Source: Fusibacter bizertensis
GTDB lineage: Bacteria; Bacillota; Clostridia; Peptostreptococcales; Acidaminobacteraceae
Direction: 5' to 3'
Assembly (NCBI RefSeq): GCF_029914245.1
Contig: NZ_JARYZI010000001.1
Coordinates: 186,001 to 250,000 of the forward strand
DNA: 64,000 nucleotides
The number at the start of each line of letters is the position of its first letter. The stretch's first letter is position 1. The notes under the pieces are model-generated. The model did no database searches. It worked only from the letters and a program-made list of their open reading frames with translations, and was not told the DNA's origin. The translations under genes were made by a program, and so were the position numbers. Positions 48,114 to 57,933 of the stretch are shown here, in pieces.

Positions 48114-49386
48114 GTTCTTCCTCCTTGACAAGTCTAACCACAGCGCCAAGTTTGATGTCAGCAAATGATTCGATGACCGATTCTCTTGTTACGGCACGTA
48201 TAATTTTGAGATTTTCTTCAATATCTACCGAACCATTTGTAATTAGCATATTATAGTAGAAATTGATATAAGAGTTTGGATAATCAGATACCGATTGTAT
48301 ATTTGACAGCACTGTGTATTTGGCAATATCCAGTTCTTCCTCGGTAAAGTTTCCTTTTTTTATATCTTCAACTTGTTGGTGAATGAGTTCTTCTGCCAAA
48401 TCAAAGTTTTCAAAATCAACACCTGCATAAACGAGCATAATCGACTTATGCTTTTCCAAACGTGAAAAGACAGAATAGCAAAGTCTAGCTTTTTCTCTAA
48501 CATTTTTAAATAGTTTAGAACTACCTCCGCCACCTAAGAGCACAGATGCAACAAGTGCCGAAGTATAAAGTGGCGATTCATATGGTACATTAATTCGGTA
48601 GCCCATGCTTAGCTTTCCTTGTGAGATTTCGTGTTTTTCATGATAGCGTGTCACAGTCTCTGGATGAAATACCACCTGTTCTCTAGGAAGAGTAATCAGC
48701 TGTGTTCGCTCAAATTTTAAAGCGGATTTAACCGTATCAGCCATCTTATCAGAATCATAGTCACCTATGATACAGATATCAATTTGCGATGTTTCCCACA
48801 GTTTGCGAAGATGAGCGTAAAGCGCTTGAGGCGTGATCTCTTTTACAGCCTCAACTGTTCCAAATTCATGGATATGATACAGTTCATCCGGGCACATTTG
48901 TTCGATGCACATGCTCATCGCCCAGCCATCTTTTTGATCTTTTCTTACGTTAATCTCATCGATTAAGCCTAATTTTTCTCTTTGGACAATCTCTGGATCA
49001 AAACTACCATTTACAAGTCTCGGCGAATTGATCATATCGTTTAAGAGTTCTAAAACCCCTTGGTATACAGATTCATCGCCAATATATTTAGCACCTGGCA
49101 CTTGCATCTTCAATTGAAGCATCTGCTTCTCACCGTACTTATGGACATCAGTCACCATGACACTTCCATAAAGCATATCTAGTGCTTGACTCACTTCTTG
49201 TGTCGACTGGAGTTTTGCTGTTGCCTGATCCAAAACCCTAGACAAAAGTGCGTTAAGTGCAACTTCTTCCTCTGATAGCGGCCTTTTTATATATAAACCG
49301 AATAATACTGTCTTAAATTTGTCCGATTGCACCAAGTGCAGTTGTATTCCTTCATGCAATTGTAACTTTAAAGTATGGTTAATCAT
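48106..49386 (-). CDS. M16 family peptidase-like protein, zinc motif missing (YmfF-like)
   Basis: A 426-residue M16 fold protein. Where an active copy has HxxEH this one reads NALLSRVLDQATAKLQ, so it cannot bind zinc in the usual way. The rest is well kept (SMGYRINVPYESPLYTSALVASVLLGGGGSSKLFKNVREKARLCYSVFS, the substrate-contact region). It is the inactive half of a heterodimer with the next gene, which it overlaps. First gene of the M16-M16-lgt operon, divergent from ychF. Confidence 0.87.
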   Translation of the reverse strand: MINHTLKLQLHEGIQLHLVQSDKFKTVLFGLYIKRPLSEEEVALNALLSRVLDQATAKLQSTQEVSQALDMLYGSVMVTDVHKYGEKQMLQLKMQVPGAKYIGDESVYQGVLELLNDMINSPRLVNGSFDPEIVQREKLGLIDEINVRKDQKDGWAMSMCIEQMCPDELYHIHEFGTVEAVKEITPQALYAHLRKLWETSQIDICIIGDYDSDKMADTVKSALKFERTQLITLPREQVVFHPETVTRYHEKHEISQGKLSMGYRINVPYESPLYTSALVASVLLGGGGSSKLFKNVREKARLCYSVFSRLEKHKSIMLVYAGVDFENFDLAEELIHQQVEDIKKGNFTEEELDIAKYTVLSNIQSVSDYPNSYINFYYNMLITNGSVDIEENLKIIRAVTRESVIESFADIKLGAVVRLVKEEEHA

Positions 49387-49462
49387 AAGTCACTTCCCAT
49401 TCTCTGTATTGATAACACCATAACCAATCTAAAATTAGGCGTTATAAAGATATTATAGCTTA

Positions 49463-49491
49463 TTTACAATACATTGTTAATACGTTATAAT
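49463..49491 (+). promoter_or_regulatory. Sigma-A promoter for ychF
   Basis: TTTACA, a 17-bp spacer and a perfect TATAAT, 53 bp before the ychF ATG. Confidence 0.8.
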
Positions 49492-49544
49492 ATTTTGATG
49501 TGAATTGAAATTATTAACTGACTATATATTAAGGATGGGATCAA

Positions 49545-50636
49545 ATGAAATTAGGGATAGTAGGATTACCAAACGTTGGTAAAAGCACATTGTTCAATGC
49601 AATAACTCAAGCTGGCGCTGAAAGTGCCAATTATCCATTTTGTACAATCGAGCCAAACGTCGGCGTCGTTTCAGTACCGGATAAACGTCTTGATGTGTTA
49701 AAAGAACTTTATAATTCAAAAAAAGTCGTTCCGACTGCTATTGAGTTCTATGATATCGCGGGACTTGTTCGCGGTGCATCGAAAGGTGAAGGTTTAGGCA
49801 ACCAGTTCTTAGGACATATCCGAGAAGTTGAAGCGATTGTTCATGTGGTACGTTGTTTTGAAGATGAAAACGTTGTACACGTTGAAGGCAAAATCAACCC
49901 ACTTAGCGATATTGAGACGATTAATATCGAGTTGATTTTATCAGATGCTGAAATTCTTGAACGTAGACTTGCAAAATCGATTAAGCAATCTAAAGGCGAT
50001 AAAACACTTGGCAAAGAAATCGAGATGCTTCAGCGTGTAAAAGTCGTTTTAGATGAAGGTAAATCTGTAAGAACCATGGACCTAACTTCTGATGAGAGAG
50101 AATTTGTAAATTCACTTAACCTCCTCTCTTCAAAACCAATTATCTACTGTGCTAATATCTCAGAAGAAGATGTTGTAGATGGCATTGAAAATGAGCATGT
50201 TAAAGCAGTAAAAGAATTTGCAGCAACTGAAAATGCAGAAGTTGTTGTGATCTGCGGTAAAGTCGAACAAGAAGTTGCGGAACTCGAAGATGAAGACCGC
50301 CAAGCTTTCCTTGAAGAACTTGGTCTAAAAGAATCTGGACTTGATAAGTTAATTCGTTCTAGTTATCACCTTCTGAATCTTATCAGTTTCTTAACTGCTG
50401 GTCCTCAAGAAGTAAGAGCTTGGACGATTAAAAAAGGCACTAAAGCACCTCAAGCAGGCGGTAAGATCCACTCTGATATCGAAAGAGGTTTCATCCGCGT
50501 TGAGACCATTGCTTTTGAAGACCTTACTGAGTACGGTACGATGTCAGCGGCTAAAGAAGTAGGAAAAGTTAGACTTGAAGGTAAAGATTACACAGTTCTT
50601 GATGGTGATGTGATGCTGTTTAGATTCAACGTGTAG
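49545..50636 (+). CDS. ychF: Redox-regulated ATPase YchF (Obg-like)
   Basis: Obg-family P-loop protein that prefers ATP. The 363-residue product has [15 protein letters not shown], the switch II region [20 protein letters not shown], a coiled coil and a C-terminal TGS domain ([28 protein letters not shown]-like). The base-recognition loop reads CANISEED rather than NKxD, consistent with ATP use. Its final 17 bases recur at 59783-59799 with one change, beyond the restriction-modification operon. A long hairpin follows the stop by 22 bp. Confidence 0.96.
   Translation: [363 protein letters not shown]
50620..50636 (+). repeat. Left copy of a 17-bp direct repeat at the 3' end of ychF
   Basis: TTAGATTCAACGTGTAG, including the ychF stop codon. 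It matches 59783-59799 at 16 of 17 bases in the same orientation. Together they bracket about 9.1 kb containing the restriction-modification operon. Confidence 0.7.
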
Positions 50637-50657
50637 AATCAGCATAATCATTAAAAT

Positions 50658-50744
50658 AACCCCAGCTATCACTCACCACCCTATCGGTCAGAGTCCTCAC
50701 TGCGTTGCGGATGACCTTTCGGGTGATGAGTAATAGCTGGGGTT
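50658..50744 (+). repeat. Structured hairpin repeat, copy 1 (also terminator of ychF)
   Basis: Outer stem AACCCCAGCTAT/ATAGCTGGGGTT, middle stem ACTCACCACCC/GGGTGATGAGT with one mismatch, and a 31-nt apical core at 50686-50716: GGTCAGAGTCCTC, 7 variable bases, TGCGGATGACC. TTTTGTGTTTTT follows on the plus strand, so it can end the ychF transcript. The core recurs at 59857-59887 and, inverted, at 60017-60047. Confidence 0.85.
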
Positions 50745-50764
50745 TTGTGTTTTTACATTGATTG

Positions 50765-51481
50765 TTATAAATCCATTCTTATACCGTAATTTCTTAGCCA
50801 TTTACGACGGTTATCATAGTCTGGCATGATACGCTCTACCAGTGACCAAAATTCTTTTGAATGGTCCATTACTTGCAAATGACACATTTCATGCACAACA
50901 ACATAATCAAGAACCCATGAAGGCGCCATCACACAACGCCAATTGAAAATCAACTCGCCTTTTGAAGTGCAACTTGCCCAACGTTTCTTCTGTTCTTTCA
51001 CCCTGACATCAGCAGGTTTAAGATCAAAATACTTCTGATAAAAGACAATACGTTCATTTACCTTCTCAAGCGTTTTATGTCTGTACCATCCTACCATAGA
51101 TGCTTTAAGCTTTGTAGACTCCCTTGTTGGTGTATAGATAATGAACTTGCCTTGAAACAGCTTGGTTACTGGCTTTTTCAGTGATTGATCATCTACAATT
51201 TCTAATGTATAATTACGACCTAGATACATAAAGGCTTCACCATTGACATACTCTCTGTCAATATGCTGTGACTGGATCTCTTTGATTTCATAAAGTTTTT
51301 GGACTATCCACTTAGCCTTTGACTTAACGTGCTTTATAAGAATATCATCATCGATCTCCTCAGGTGCAACAACAGATACTGCATTAGGAGGTTCAACACC
51401 TATTTCAATGGTTTTTCGTTTACTATATGTCACTGTGAATTCAATGGTCTGCGTCCCATATTTAATCGTCATCATTTTCAT
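50765..51481 (-). CDS. YgjP-like M48-type zinc metallopeptidase
   Basis: A 238-residue protein with the zinc-binding HExxH in VVHEMCHLQVMDHSKEFW, where His, His and the downstream Glu form the site. The preceding KKRWASCTSKGELIFNWRCVMAP is the family signature of YgjP/DUF45. The function is unknown, though such genes often accompany hsdR. It is the last gene of the six-gene restriction-modification operon, 6 bp after dinD. The ribosome binding site is weak, suggesting translation by coupling. Confidence 0.85.
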   Translation of the reverse strand: MKMMTIKYGTQTIEFTVTYSKRKTIEIGVEPPNAVSVVAPEEIDDDILIKHVKSKAKWIVQKLYEIKEIQSQHIDREYVNGEAFMYLGRNYTLEIVDDQSLKKPVTKLFQGKFIIYTPTRESTKLKASMVGWYRHKTLEKVNERIVFYQKYFDLKPADVRVKEQKKRWASCTSKGELIFNWRCVMAPSWVLDYVVVHEMCHLQVMDHSKEFWSLVERIMPDYDNRRKWLRNYGIRMDL

Positions 51482-51487
51482 ACTACA

Positions 51488-52321
51488 TCACTTCTTCGTC
51501 AGTTTCGTATCTTTTGCACGCTCAATAGATCTAATGCTTTTCTTTGGCGTTTCAAGGTCTTCAGGCATAGTGCCTCCTAATTCCTTGATGGTTTGTCGTA
51601 CCTTATGCCCAACCTCAAAATGCGTCTCATTGGCTTCTTCTTTTCCTTTTATGTTTTCTCGACGCAGTTTTTCATCTGTTTGGGTGGCTCGGAATAAATT
51701 AGCCGCCAATTCCGTACTTCCCATATGATCAAGAATTTGTTGGCTTTTTTTCAATCCTTTTTTACTATGAATCTCTTTTGCTCCCAGACCACCATATAGA
51801 CCTTGATAGCCTCTGTTCTGGAAAATTGCATAATCTCGTGGATCATCAATTCCAGCCATTTGAGCTGCTTCAGCCAATGATTTATTATGATTTTTTAACT
51901 CATTACGTATTGCCAATCTTTTCTCATCTTCAGAAAGCTCATCGAACTGTTCTTGTACTTCACGTTCTCTCGTTTTAAATGCAAAGTAAGACTGACCTTG
52001 GGCAATAATTTCCTTTCGTGGATCACCATTTTGTACAATGAGATAGCACGCGTAGCGAGACAGCATTAAATCATCAATGATTCTTACAGCACCCTTGGGC
52101 ATATCTATCGATTTACCGACGTCGGCAAAATGATCCAACACGTTGTTACCACTGTTTTCACAAGCTTCTTTGGCTTTATTAATTACATTGGAAAATGTGG
52201 ACCACTTTGAATAATCCAAGGCTTGTTGAAGATCTCTGGCATACCAAAACTCTATGCCTTCATCTGTAAAGTTCTTGATATCCTCAAAAGTTTGTCCACT
52301 ATATTCTTTTACCTCATTCAT
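51488..52321 (-). CDS. dinD: DinD-like DNA-damage-inducible protein
   Basis: A 277-residue protein resembling Escherichia coli DinD: a BRO-N-like N-terminus (GIEFWYARDLQQALDYSKWSTFSNVINKAKEAC), then RYACYLIVQNGDPRKEIIAQGQSYFAFKTREREVQEQ and a C-terminal GYQGLYGGLGAKEIHSKKGLKKSQQILDHMGS. DinD in E. coli is SOS-induced and acts on RecA in vitro. Here it is fifth in the type I restriction operon, 11 bp after hsdR. I see no LexA box at the operon start, so damage induction is not shown. Confidence 0.88.
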   Translation of the reverse strand: MNEVKEYSGQTFEDIKNFTDEGIEFWYARDLQQALDYSKWSTFSNVINKAKEACENSGNNVLDHFADVGKSIDMPKGAVRIIDDLMLSRYACYLIVQNGDPRKEIIAQGQSYFAFKTREREVQEQFDELSEDEKRLAIRNELKNHNKSLAEAAQMAGIDDPRDYAIFQNRGYQGLYGGLGAKEIHSKKGLKKSQQILDHMGSTELAANLFRATQTDEKLRRENIKGKEEANETHFEVGHKVRQTIKELGGTMPEDLETPKKSIRSIERAKDTKLTKK

Positions 52322-52332
52322 ATTTCAACTCC

Positions 52333-55300
52333 TTATTCCTCAGTGCCTGCAAAATGCCTTTTAGCAAGTTCTAGAAGAGGGTTAACCAATTGCTTAAGCT
52401 TCTGATAACCGAATCCGTAATACTTATTAGTCATTAGCGCACCTTGAATGGCTTTCTCTACTTGATCAGCTTTTGCCTTATTGGTTGCAAAGCCATCAAG
52501 CCTATTATCCTTGATGGTCTTAACCACATCAAATGTCATGTCCTTATAAAGCTCAACATCAGAACTTGATAAATACTCCGCAGGTGATTCAGCAACGGCA
52601 TCAGCCTGTTCAATTTCGCCAAGGATTTCTTTGATTTTCAGATAGAAGGCATAGTCCTTTTTCGACTTAAAGCCAAGCTTTTCGGCTTCATCTTCTTCAC
52701 TGTGTTCCATTTCTCTGTCGATGAAGTCTTTGAGTTTTGCTCGACGTTCTTCCCAACTTAACTTTGTTTCATCTAAAATTTGCTGAAGCTTTTCAAGTAG
52801 CGAGGTAAAGTGAACTGGGTTGTCTTCCATTTTGACACTGATGGTATGACGGATAGCATGTTCCATACTGGATGCCACTGCTTCATCTGACTTTAGGGTA
52901 TTCATTTTCTCTTGGAAGTCCTTGTCACACAGGGATATAGGTCTAATCCACTGGGTGACCCCTAGTGCCTTTAAATGCTCTGATATGATTGCTCTGGCTT
53001 TCTCGCCACAGTCTGCAATATCAATCTGCTTTTCTGGTTCAAACCTTGCCTTGGCACCTGCACGTACATAAGCCATCCACTTAAGATCGTTGAGGTCGTC
53101 TTTGGTCACATGACTTGGCATCAAGGCTTCCAGTGACGTTGCATAGCGTTTATAAGCCATTTCAAACTCAGCACGTTTGTTTTCTGGTTCAATGACACGC
53201 ATGACAGCATCCAGATCCGAACGGTCTACACCTGTAAACATACGCATAACAGCACCTTTATAGTCCTGCATACGCTTATAAAGTTCATTCAGGTCTTCCA
53301 TTTGACCTTCGACATCTGACTTGTCAAAGACTTCAAGTGCTTCTTCCAAATGATTTGATACGCCATAATAGTCCACAATGAAGCCATACTTCTTGGCAAA
53401 ACTGTGCTTTTCAACCGTACCATCATCAGCAACAACTTCTTTCTCCTGCACGTAGGTTCTGTTGGTTCTTGCTATAGCTTGCAGTAGTGTATGCTCTCTT
53501 AAAGGGCGATCCAAATACATGACCTGCTCAATCGGTGCATCAAATCCTGTCAGCAGCATATCTTTTACAATGATAAAGCTCAAACGGTCCTTTTCAATAG
53601 GCTTTTTAAAACGATCTATGATAGCATCCTGCTCTGGTTTTGTTGTACGGTGTTCCTTTAAAAAAGGCTGCTCATTATTCTCACAAGAGTAGATGACTTT
53701 GGCTTCAAGGGGTTCCTCGAAAAACTCAGTCATGTACTTATTGAGAGCATCATAATATTTCACACAAGCACGACGGCTGACACAAACGATTTGCGCTTTG
53801 AATCCATTAGGATAGATGTTTGACTTGTAATGTTCAAGGATATCCTTGGCAATTTCATCGATACGTTCATCAGCCTCAGCAATGGCCTGTTTATTGGCAT
53901 ACTTCTGTTTAATAGCTTCTCGCTCTTCATCGGAATACTCAGAGAAGGTTTCGGCAAATACGTCTTCTAGGGTATCAACCTTAATCTGAAGTCCTGGCTT
54001 ACGTCCTTCATAAAGGATACCAACTGTTGCACCATCTTCCACAGCTTCAGAAAGGGTGTATTGGTCAATCTTCTGACCAAAGGTTCTATAAGTATCCTTG
54101 TCATCCTTTTCAATGGGTGTTCCTGTAAAACCAATGAATGCAGCAATAGGTAGTGCCATTCTCATATTCTGAGCTAGAGACGAATACTGTGAACGATGGG
54201 CCTCATCCGTCATAACGATGATGTTAGACTTGTTCGACAGCACTTCAATGTCGCCTTCAAAGTAGAGCCCCTTTTCCTGATGCTCGTCTTCAAAGATAAC
54301 CTTGTCTGATTTCTCACTCTGGAACTTATGAATGGTCGTCATAATAATCTTCGGCTGAGCCTTAGCCAAAAGCGCTTTCATGCTCTTTACTGACTGGGCA
54401 CGCACCAACAGCTTATCTTCTTCCTTTTCAGCCAGCGTCAACTCAGGAAACACACGACAGAAGGTATCGTATATCTGCTTATCTAAATCCACACGGTCTG
54501 TAATGACGACTATTGTTGAATCCTTCAACGACTCAGTACGACGGATTAATCTCGCCAGCATCACCATAGACAGTGACTTACCACTGCCCTGAGTAGCCCA
54601 TATAACGCCACCACGTTCCAAAGGTGTTTTACTTGAGTCAATCCTAGTCAGCGCCTTATTAACCGCTCTAAACTGCTGATAACGAGCCACCTTCTTAATA
54701 TTCTTGCCACCTTCTTCTTCAAACAAGATAAAGTGCTGCATGATCTTCAAGAGGTTCTCTTTTTCTAAAATACCTTGTATGAATAAATTCTGTCCATTGT
54801 TTTCAACTTCTACAATATCAGTCCTTTTAAAGGGATACGGATCTTTCCATTCCAAGTAATGGTTATACTTGGAGCTGATTGTGCCTACATAACCATGGTA
54901 TTTATTAAAGATACCTGTAATGAAATTGGTGTGAAAGAGCTTATCGATTCCTTCATCATCAGCAGCACCACGCAAATTCATGTAACGACGAAGCTGTTCA
55001 TAGCCATCTTTCTTACCTAACTTAACACCCGACTCCATTTCCTTAAAAGGTGACTTACATTCAATCACCACAACTGGAATACCATTAATATAGATGATCA
55101 AGTCAGGAATACAGGTTTCATTGACTCCCTTGATCTTCATCTGGGAAACCACATGGAATGTGTTATTCTCAACCTTATCAAAGTCTATGTACTTGACCGT
55201 ATAATGGCGTTTCTTACCTGAAGCATCTGCCTGTTCAATTGATAGGTTCAAATTGACAATGATCTTGTAGATGTTCTCGTTGATTTCATTAAGTGAGGTA

Positions 55301-55545
55301 CCATGCTGTGAGCCATTGGATAGAACTTCAACCGCCTTGTGTAAACTTGATTCATTCATCCATGGGTTCAGTTCTTTAAGGCGTTCAACAAGATACTTGC
55401 TCAAAATCACATCGCGGTCGGAAACACGATCACCAGAAGCTTTGGCCAGTTCTCTACCATCAAGGTAGGTATAACCAAGGCGATCCACTATGTAGTCTAT
55501 GGCTGGTTTTTCTACTAATGTATATTCATTTCCAAGATATGACAT
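52333..55545 (-). CDS. hsdR: Type I restriction enzyme, R subunit
   Basis: Motor and nuclease subunit of 1070 residues. The N-terminal PD-(D/E)XK nuclease has Asp in CIPDLIIYINGIPVVVIECKSPF with the ExK, followed by QLRRY matching the QxxxY motif. The helicase core has WATQGSGKSLSMVML, DEAHRSQY, GFTGTPIEKDD and a late motif ARTNRTY. A C-terminal helical domain contacts the methylase. All motifs are intact, so the enzyme should be active. Its base composition looks less AT-rich than the flanking chromosome (by eye). Confidence 0.95.
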   Translation of the reverse strand: MSYLGNEYTLVEKPAIDYIVDRLGYTYLDGRELAKASGDRVSDRDVILSKYLVERLKELNPWMNESSLHKAVEVLSNGSQHGTSLNEINENIYKIIVNLNLSIEQADASGKKRHYTVKYIDFDKVENNTFHVVSQMKIKGVNETCIPDLIIYINGIPVVVIECKSPFKEMESGVKLGKKDGYEQLRRYMNLRGAADDEGIDKLFHTNFITGIFNKYHGYVGTISSKYNHYLEWKDPYPFKRTDIVEVENNGQNLFIQGILEKENLLKIMQHFILFEEEGGKNIKKVARYQQFRAVNKALTRIDSSKTPLERGGVIWATQGSGKSLSMVMLARLIRRTESLKDSTIVVITDRVDLDKQIYDTFCRVFPELTLAEKEEDKLLVRAQSVKSMKALLAKAQPKIIMTTIHKFQSEKSDKVIFEDEHQEKGLYFEGDIEVLSNKSNIIVMTDEAHRSQYSSLAQNMRMALPIAAFIGFTGTPIEKDDKDTYRTFGQKIDQYTLSEAVEDGATVGILYEGRKPGLQIKVDTLEDVFAETFSEYSDEEREAIKQKYANKQAIAEADERIDEIAKDILEHYKSNIYPNGFKAQIVCVSRRACVKYYDALNKYMTEFFEEPLEAKVIYSCENNEQPFLKEHRTTKPEQDAIIDRFKKPIEKDRLSFIIVKDMLLTGFDAPIEQVMYLDRPLREHTLLQAIARTNRTYVQEKEVVADDGTVEKHSFAKKYGFIVDYYGVSNHLEEALEVFDKSDVEGQMEDLNELYKRMQDYKGAVMRMFTGVDRSDLDAVMRVIEPENKRAEFEMAYKRYATSLEALMPSHVTKDDLNDLKWMAYVRAGAKARFEPEKQIDIADCGEKARAIISEHLKALGVTQWIRPISLCDKDFQEKMNTLKSDEAVASSMEHAIRHTISVKMEDNPVHFTSLLEKLQQILDETKLSWEERRAKLKDFIDREMEHSEEDEAEKLGFKSKKDYAFYLKIKEILGEIEQADAVAESPAEYLSSSDVELYKDMTFDVVKTIKDNRLDGFATNKAKADQVEKAIQGALMTNKYYGFGYQKLKQLVNPLLELAKRHFAGTEE

Positions 55546-55557
55546 GGGACCACCTCC

Positions 55558-56661
55558 TTACATTTTGATTTCACAAATAATCACTCGATCATCTTCTTTT
55601 ACAAACAACAAATCGTCTTCTTGTTCCAGTGAATACTTACTAGAAGATAGTTCTTTTCCAGATGCATTGAACACTAACACTACCGCTGTTCCTATAGGCA
55701 TCTTTAGAATTTCAGTTTTACCATTCTTAATGTATCCCAATACTTGATCAATTGGTTCATCAACTGAAGCGTTGTTATCTCGGAACGCTTTTAACTCGAT
55801 AACCAAACTTAACTGTTCGTCTAAGTTTGATACAAACAAGTCATACCTGAAATTTGTTACTGCTAGTTCTGAAAACACATAGCTTGAGTTAAACTCTCTT
55901 ACAAAATATGGGTACACAAAATTGTGGATAAAATCCTCTACTCTTCCATTTACATTTTTCAACGCATTTGCTTTACTACTACCAAGCATTTGATTTCTAT
56001 ATTGCTTAAATACATCTATTATTCTCAATCGATTAAATTCAACTATAGCTTCATACAAGTTTGCTTCAGTCACAAGCCCTTCACAGTCCTGTTCAATGTC
56101 ATCAATTGTTCTAAAAGACAAAATGTATTTGATGTTTTCTAATAATTCATCACTTGCATTAATATTCTTTTCTGCTAAACCAATACGAACAATGTAAAAC
56201 TCATAAAGTATTTTATATACATTTGGGATTTCTAATTGTTCAGAGAACTCATATCCTTGAATCTTGTATGTCTTAACAGCCGCAGTATTTGAGGTTGCTA
56301 TTAGTTTTATTAAACCAATGAGAAGTACATTGAATTTTGAAATATCCTCACGGAATTCTAGCTCAATTTCCTTATGTCCTAAGCTTTTAATGTAAAGATC
56401 AACAGCAATAAAGTGCATAAAGAACTCAATACTATCCCATAGTTTGTTTTGGCAAATGAGTTTAAATATTAACTCATAATTATATAGCGCTGAAGTACAT
56501 TCACAATCAATTGATTTATTATGTTCAACATACGCAATGTTACAAATTTCTTTCGAAAGAATTGAAAATGCTTCTCTATTCTCGTTTCTTTTTATTAACT
56601 CAAGTGCACTTTTTATCCTTGTATCAAGAATCCCTTTAATCTCTGCTGTTATTCTACTCAT
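55558..56661 (-). CDS. Unrecognised protein with PD-(D/E)XK nuclease-like C-terminus
   Basis: A 367-residue protein I cannot assign to a named family. The first 250 residues are mostly helical with no motif I know. The C-terminal domain fits a RecB-like PD-(D/E)XK pattern: Asp274 (FRYDLFV), Glu289-Leu-Lys291 (VIELKAF) and Gln306-x3-Tyr310 (QVLGY), with a possible upstream Glu242. Strand-helix order around these agrees. Its start overlaps the hsdS stop by 8 bp and hsdR starts 12 bp after it, so it is translated as part of the restriction operon. It may be an accessory nuclease or a nuclease-fold structural subunit. Confidence 0.65.
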   Translation of the reverse strand: MSRITAEIKGILDTRIKSALELIKRNENREAFSILSKEICNIAYVEHNKSIDCECTSALYNYELIFKLICQNKLWDSIEFFMHFIAVDLYIKSLGHKEIELEFREDISKFNVLLIGLIKLIATSNTAAVKTYKIQGYEFSEQLEIPNVYKILYEFYIVRIGLAEKNINASDELLENIKYILSFRTIDDIEQDCEGLVTEANLYEAIVEFNRLRIIDVFKQYRNQMLGSSKANALKNVNGRVEDFIHNFVYPYFVREFNSSYVFSELAVTNFRYDLFVSNLDEQLSLVIELKAFRDNNASVDEPIDQVLGYIKNGKTEILKMPIGTAVVLVFNASGKELSSSKYSLEQEDDLLFVKEDDRVIICEIKM

Positions 56662-57919
56662 TAACAGTTACCCTCTTTTTACCCGTGAGCAAATGCTGCA
56701 TCAGACCTTTCTTTAACTCTTTAGTTTGGAAAAGCAAGCTCTCATACTGAACAATATGGTTTTGTAAGCTATCAAGAATATCTGCAATCATTTTTTGCTC
56801 TTTAAAAGGCGGGACTTGAAGTTTAAAGTCAAGCACTTCACTTTTTCTCAAGTTTGTTTGTTTATTCCCATCATCAAACTTTAGGAAATAAAGATTTCTA
56901 CTAGTGATATATGATAAGAATCTACTGTCCATGTCATTTGTTCTTAAGCAACAAATCCGCTGATTGAGAGTATATTTGTTATCTTCTTCAATCAGGTATG
57001 TTTTAGCAATTGCCTTCCCATTCGGCACATCACTCATAACCATAGTAACATCCCCTTTTATTAATGGAAACAAGCACTCATCAGACCTTTTTATAACTTC
57101 ACCTTCTGTTGAAATGAACTTTGAATTGACAATTATATAATGCCCATCTTCAGATACATTCTTTTCATGTCCTTTTCCGTTAAAAAACTCAGCAACTTCA
57201 TCTAAAGTTTTCACTTCCCACTCAACAGGTATCCGCCCAACTTCACTATCCTTAAACTCTGTATGCCCAATCCCTTCAGTCAACAACTTCTGCATCAGAC
57301 CTTTTTTCAGTTCTTTCAGATCTTCGATCATGCCATCAACTTCATCAATATGCCCATCAACCGTTGAGAGGATCATGGCGATTTTCTTTTGTTCTGGGAG
57401 AGGTGGTATTACAATACTTAATTTCTTTTGCTGAGTAATACCAATATACGCTCTTGTAGATTGAGCTGAGAGTCTCGTCAACATCGATTGATAATTCTCT
57501 TGGTCAAAATAGTACTTCAAATATTTATTATCCAATCTTTCACAATTTGAAATTCTATAATAGGTCACTTGAGGTGTTAATACAATATATGGATTCACTT
57601 CTGGTACAATAGCAGTTTCACCTATTGTACCTTTATGTGTCAGCAATACATCTCCGGTTTTTGCAAATCCTTTCATAAGAGTTTTACTTAAATCCACAGT
57701 AATAAACTTACAGTTTTCAAGATCCACTTTGCCACTACCTAGATTATTAGCCATTATAAAAGGAATACCTTTATCAACATAATCAGCTGAGGTTGGATGT
57801 ATCGCACCATGATTCCCATCAAGAACGCCTTCAATAATTCCCATCTTAATTAATTCATTGATCTCTATCTCATCCCATTCATCTGGTATAAAACCAACAA
57901 TAGATTCTTTATATTTCAT
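56654..57919 (-). CDS. hsdS: Type I restriction enzyme, specificity subunit
   Basis: Determines the recognition sequence for methylation and cleavage. The 421-residue protein has two target recognition domains, each followed by a conserved helix: IPPLPEQKKIAMILSTVDGHI with ELKKGLMQKLLT, and VPPFKEQKMIADILDSLQ with ELKKGLMQHLLT. The repeated motif gives the classic two-fold layout binding a bipartite site. No second hsdS or inverted repeat is present, so there is no sign of phase variation by recombination. It lies 14 bp after hsdM. Confidence 0.95.
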   Translation of the reverse strand: MKYKESIVGFIPDEWDEIEINELIKMGIIEGVLDGNHGAIHPTSADYVDKGIPFIMANNLGSGKVDLENCKFITVDLSKTLMKGFAKTGDVLLTHKGTIGETAIVPEVNPYIVLTPQVTYYRISNCERLDNKYLKYYFDQENYQSMLTRLSAQSTRAYIGITQQKKLSIVIPPLPEQKKIAMILSTVDGHIDEVDGMIEDLKELKKGLMQKLLTEGIGHTEFKDSEVGRIPVEWEVKTLDEVAEFFNGKGHEKNVSEDGHYIIVNSKFISTEGEVIKRSDECLFPLIKGDVTMVMSDVPNGKAIAKTYLIEEDNKYTLNQRICCLRTNDMDSRFLSYITSRNLYFLKFDDGNKQTNLRKSEVLDFKLQVPPFKEQKMIADILDSLQNHIVQYESLLFQTKELKKGLMQHLLTGKKRVTVNE

Positions 57920-57933
57920 AACTTGCAGCCTCC

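Noticed and set aside
48106-49386. M16 gene as a decaying pseudogene because its zinc motif is missing
   Set aside because: The frame is intact and full length, and inactive partners of this kind are normal in paired M16 peptidases.
56654-57919. Phase-variable specificity by hsdS inversion
   Set aside because: Only one hsdS is present; the internal repeated segments are the normal two-fold helix repeats and no inverted hsdS fragment or recombinase is nearby.
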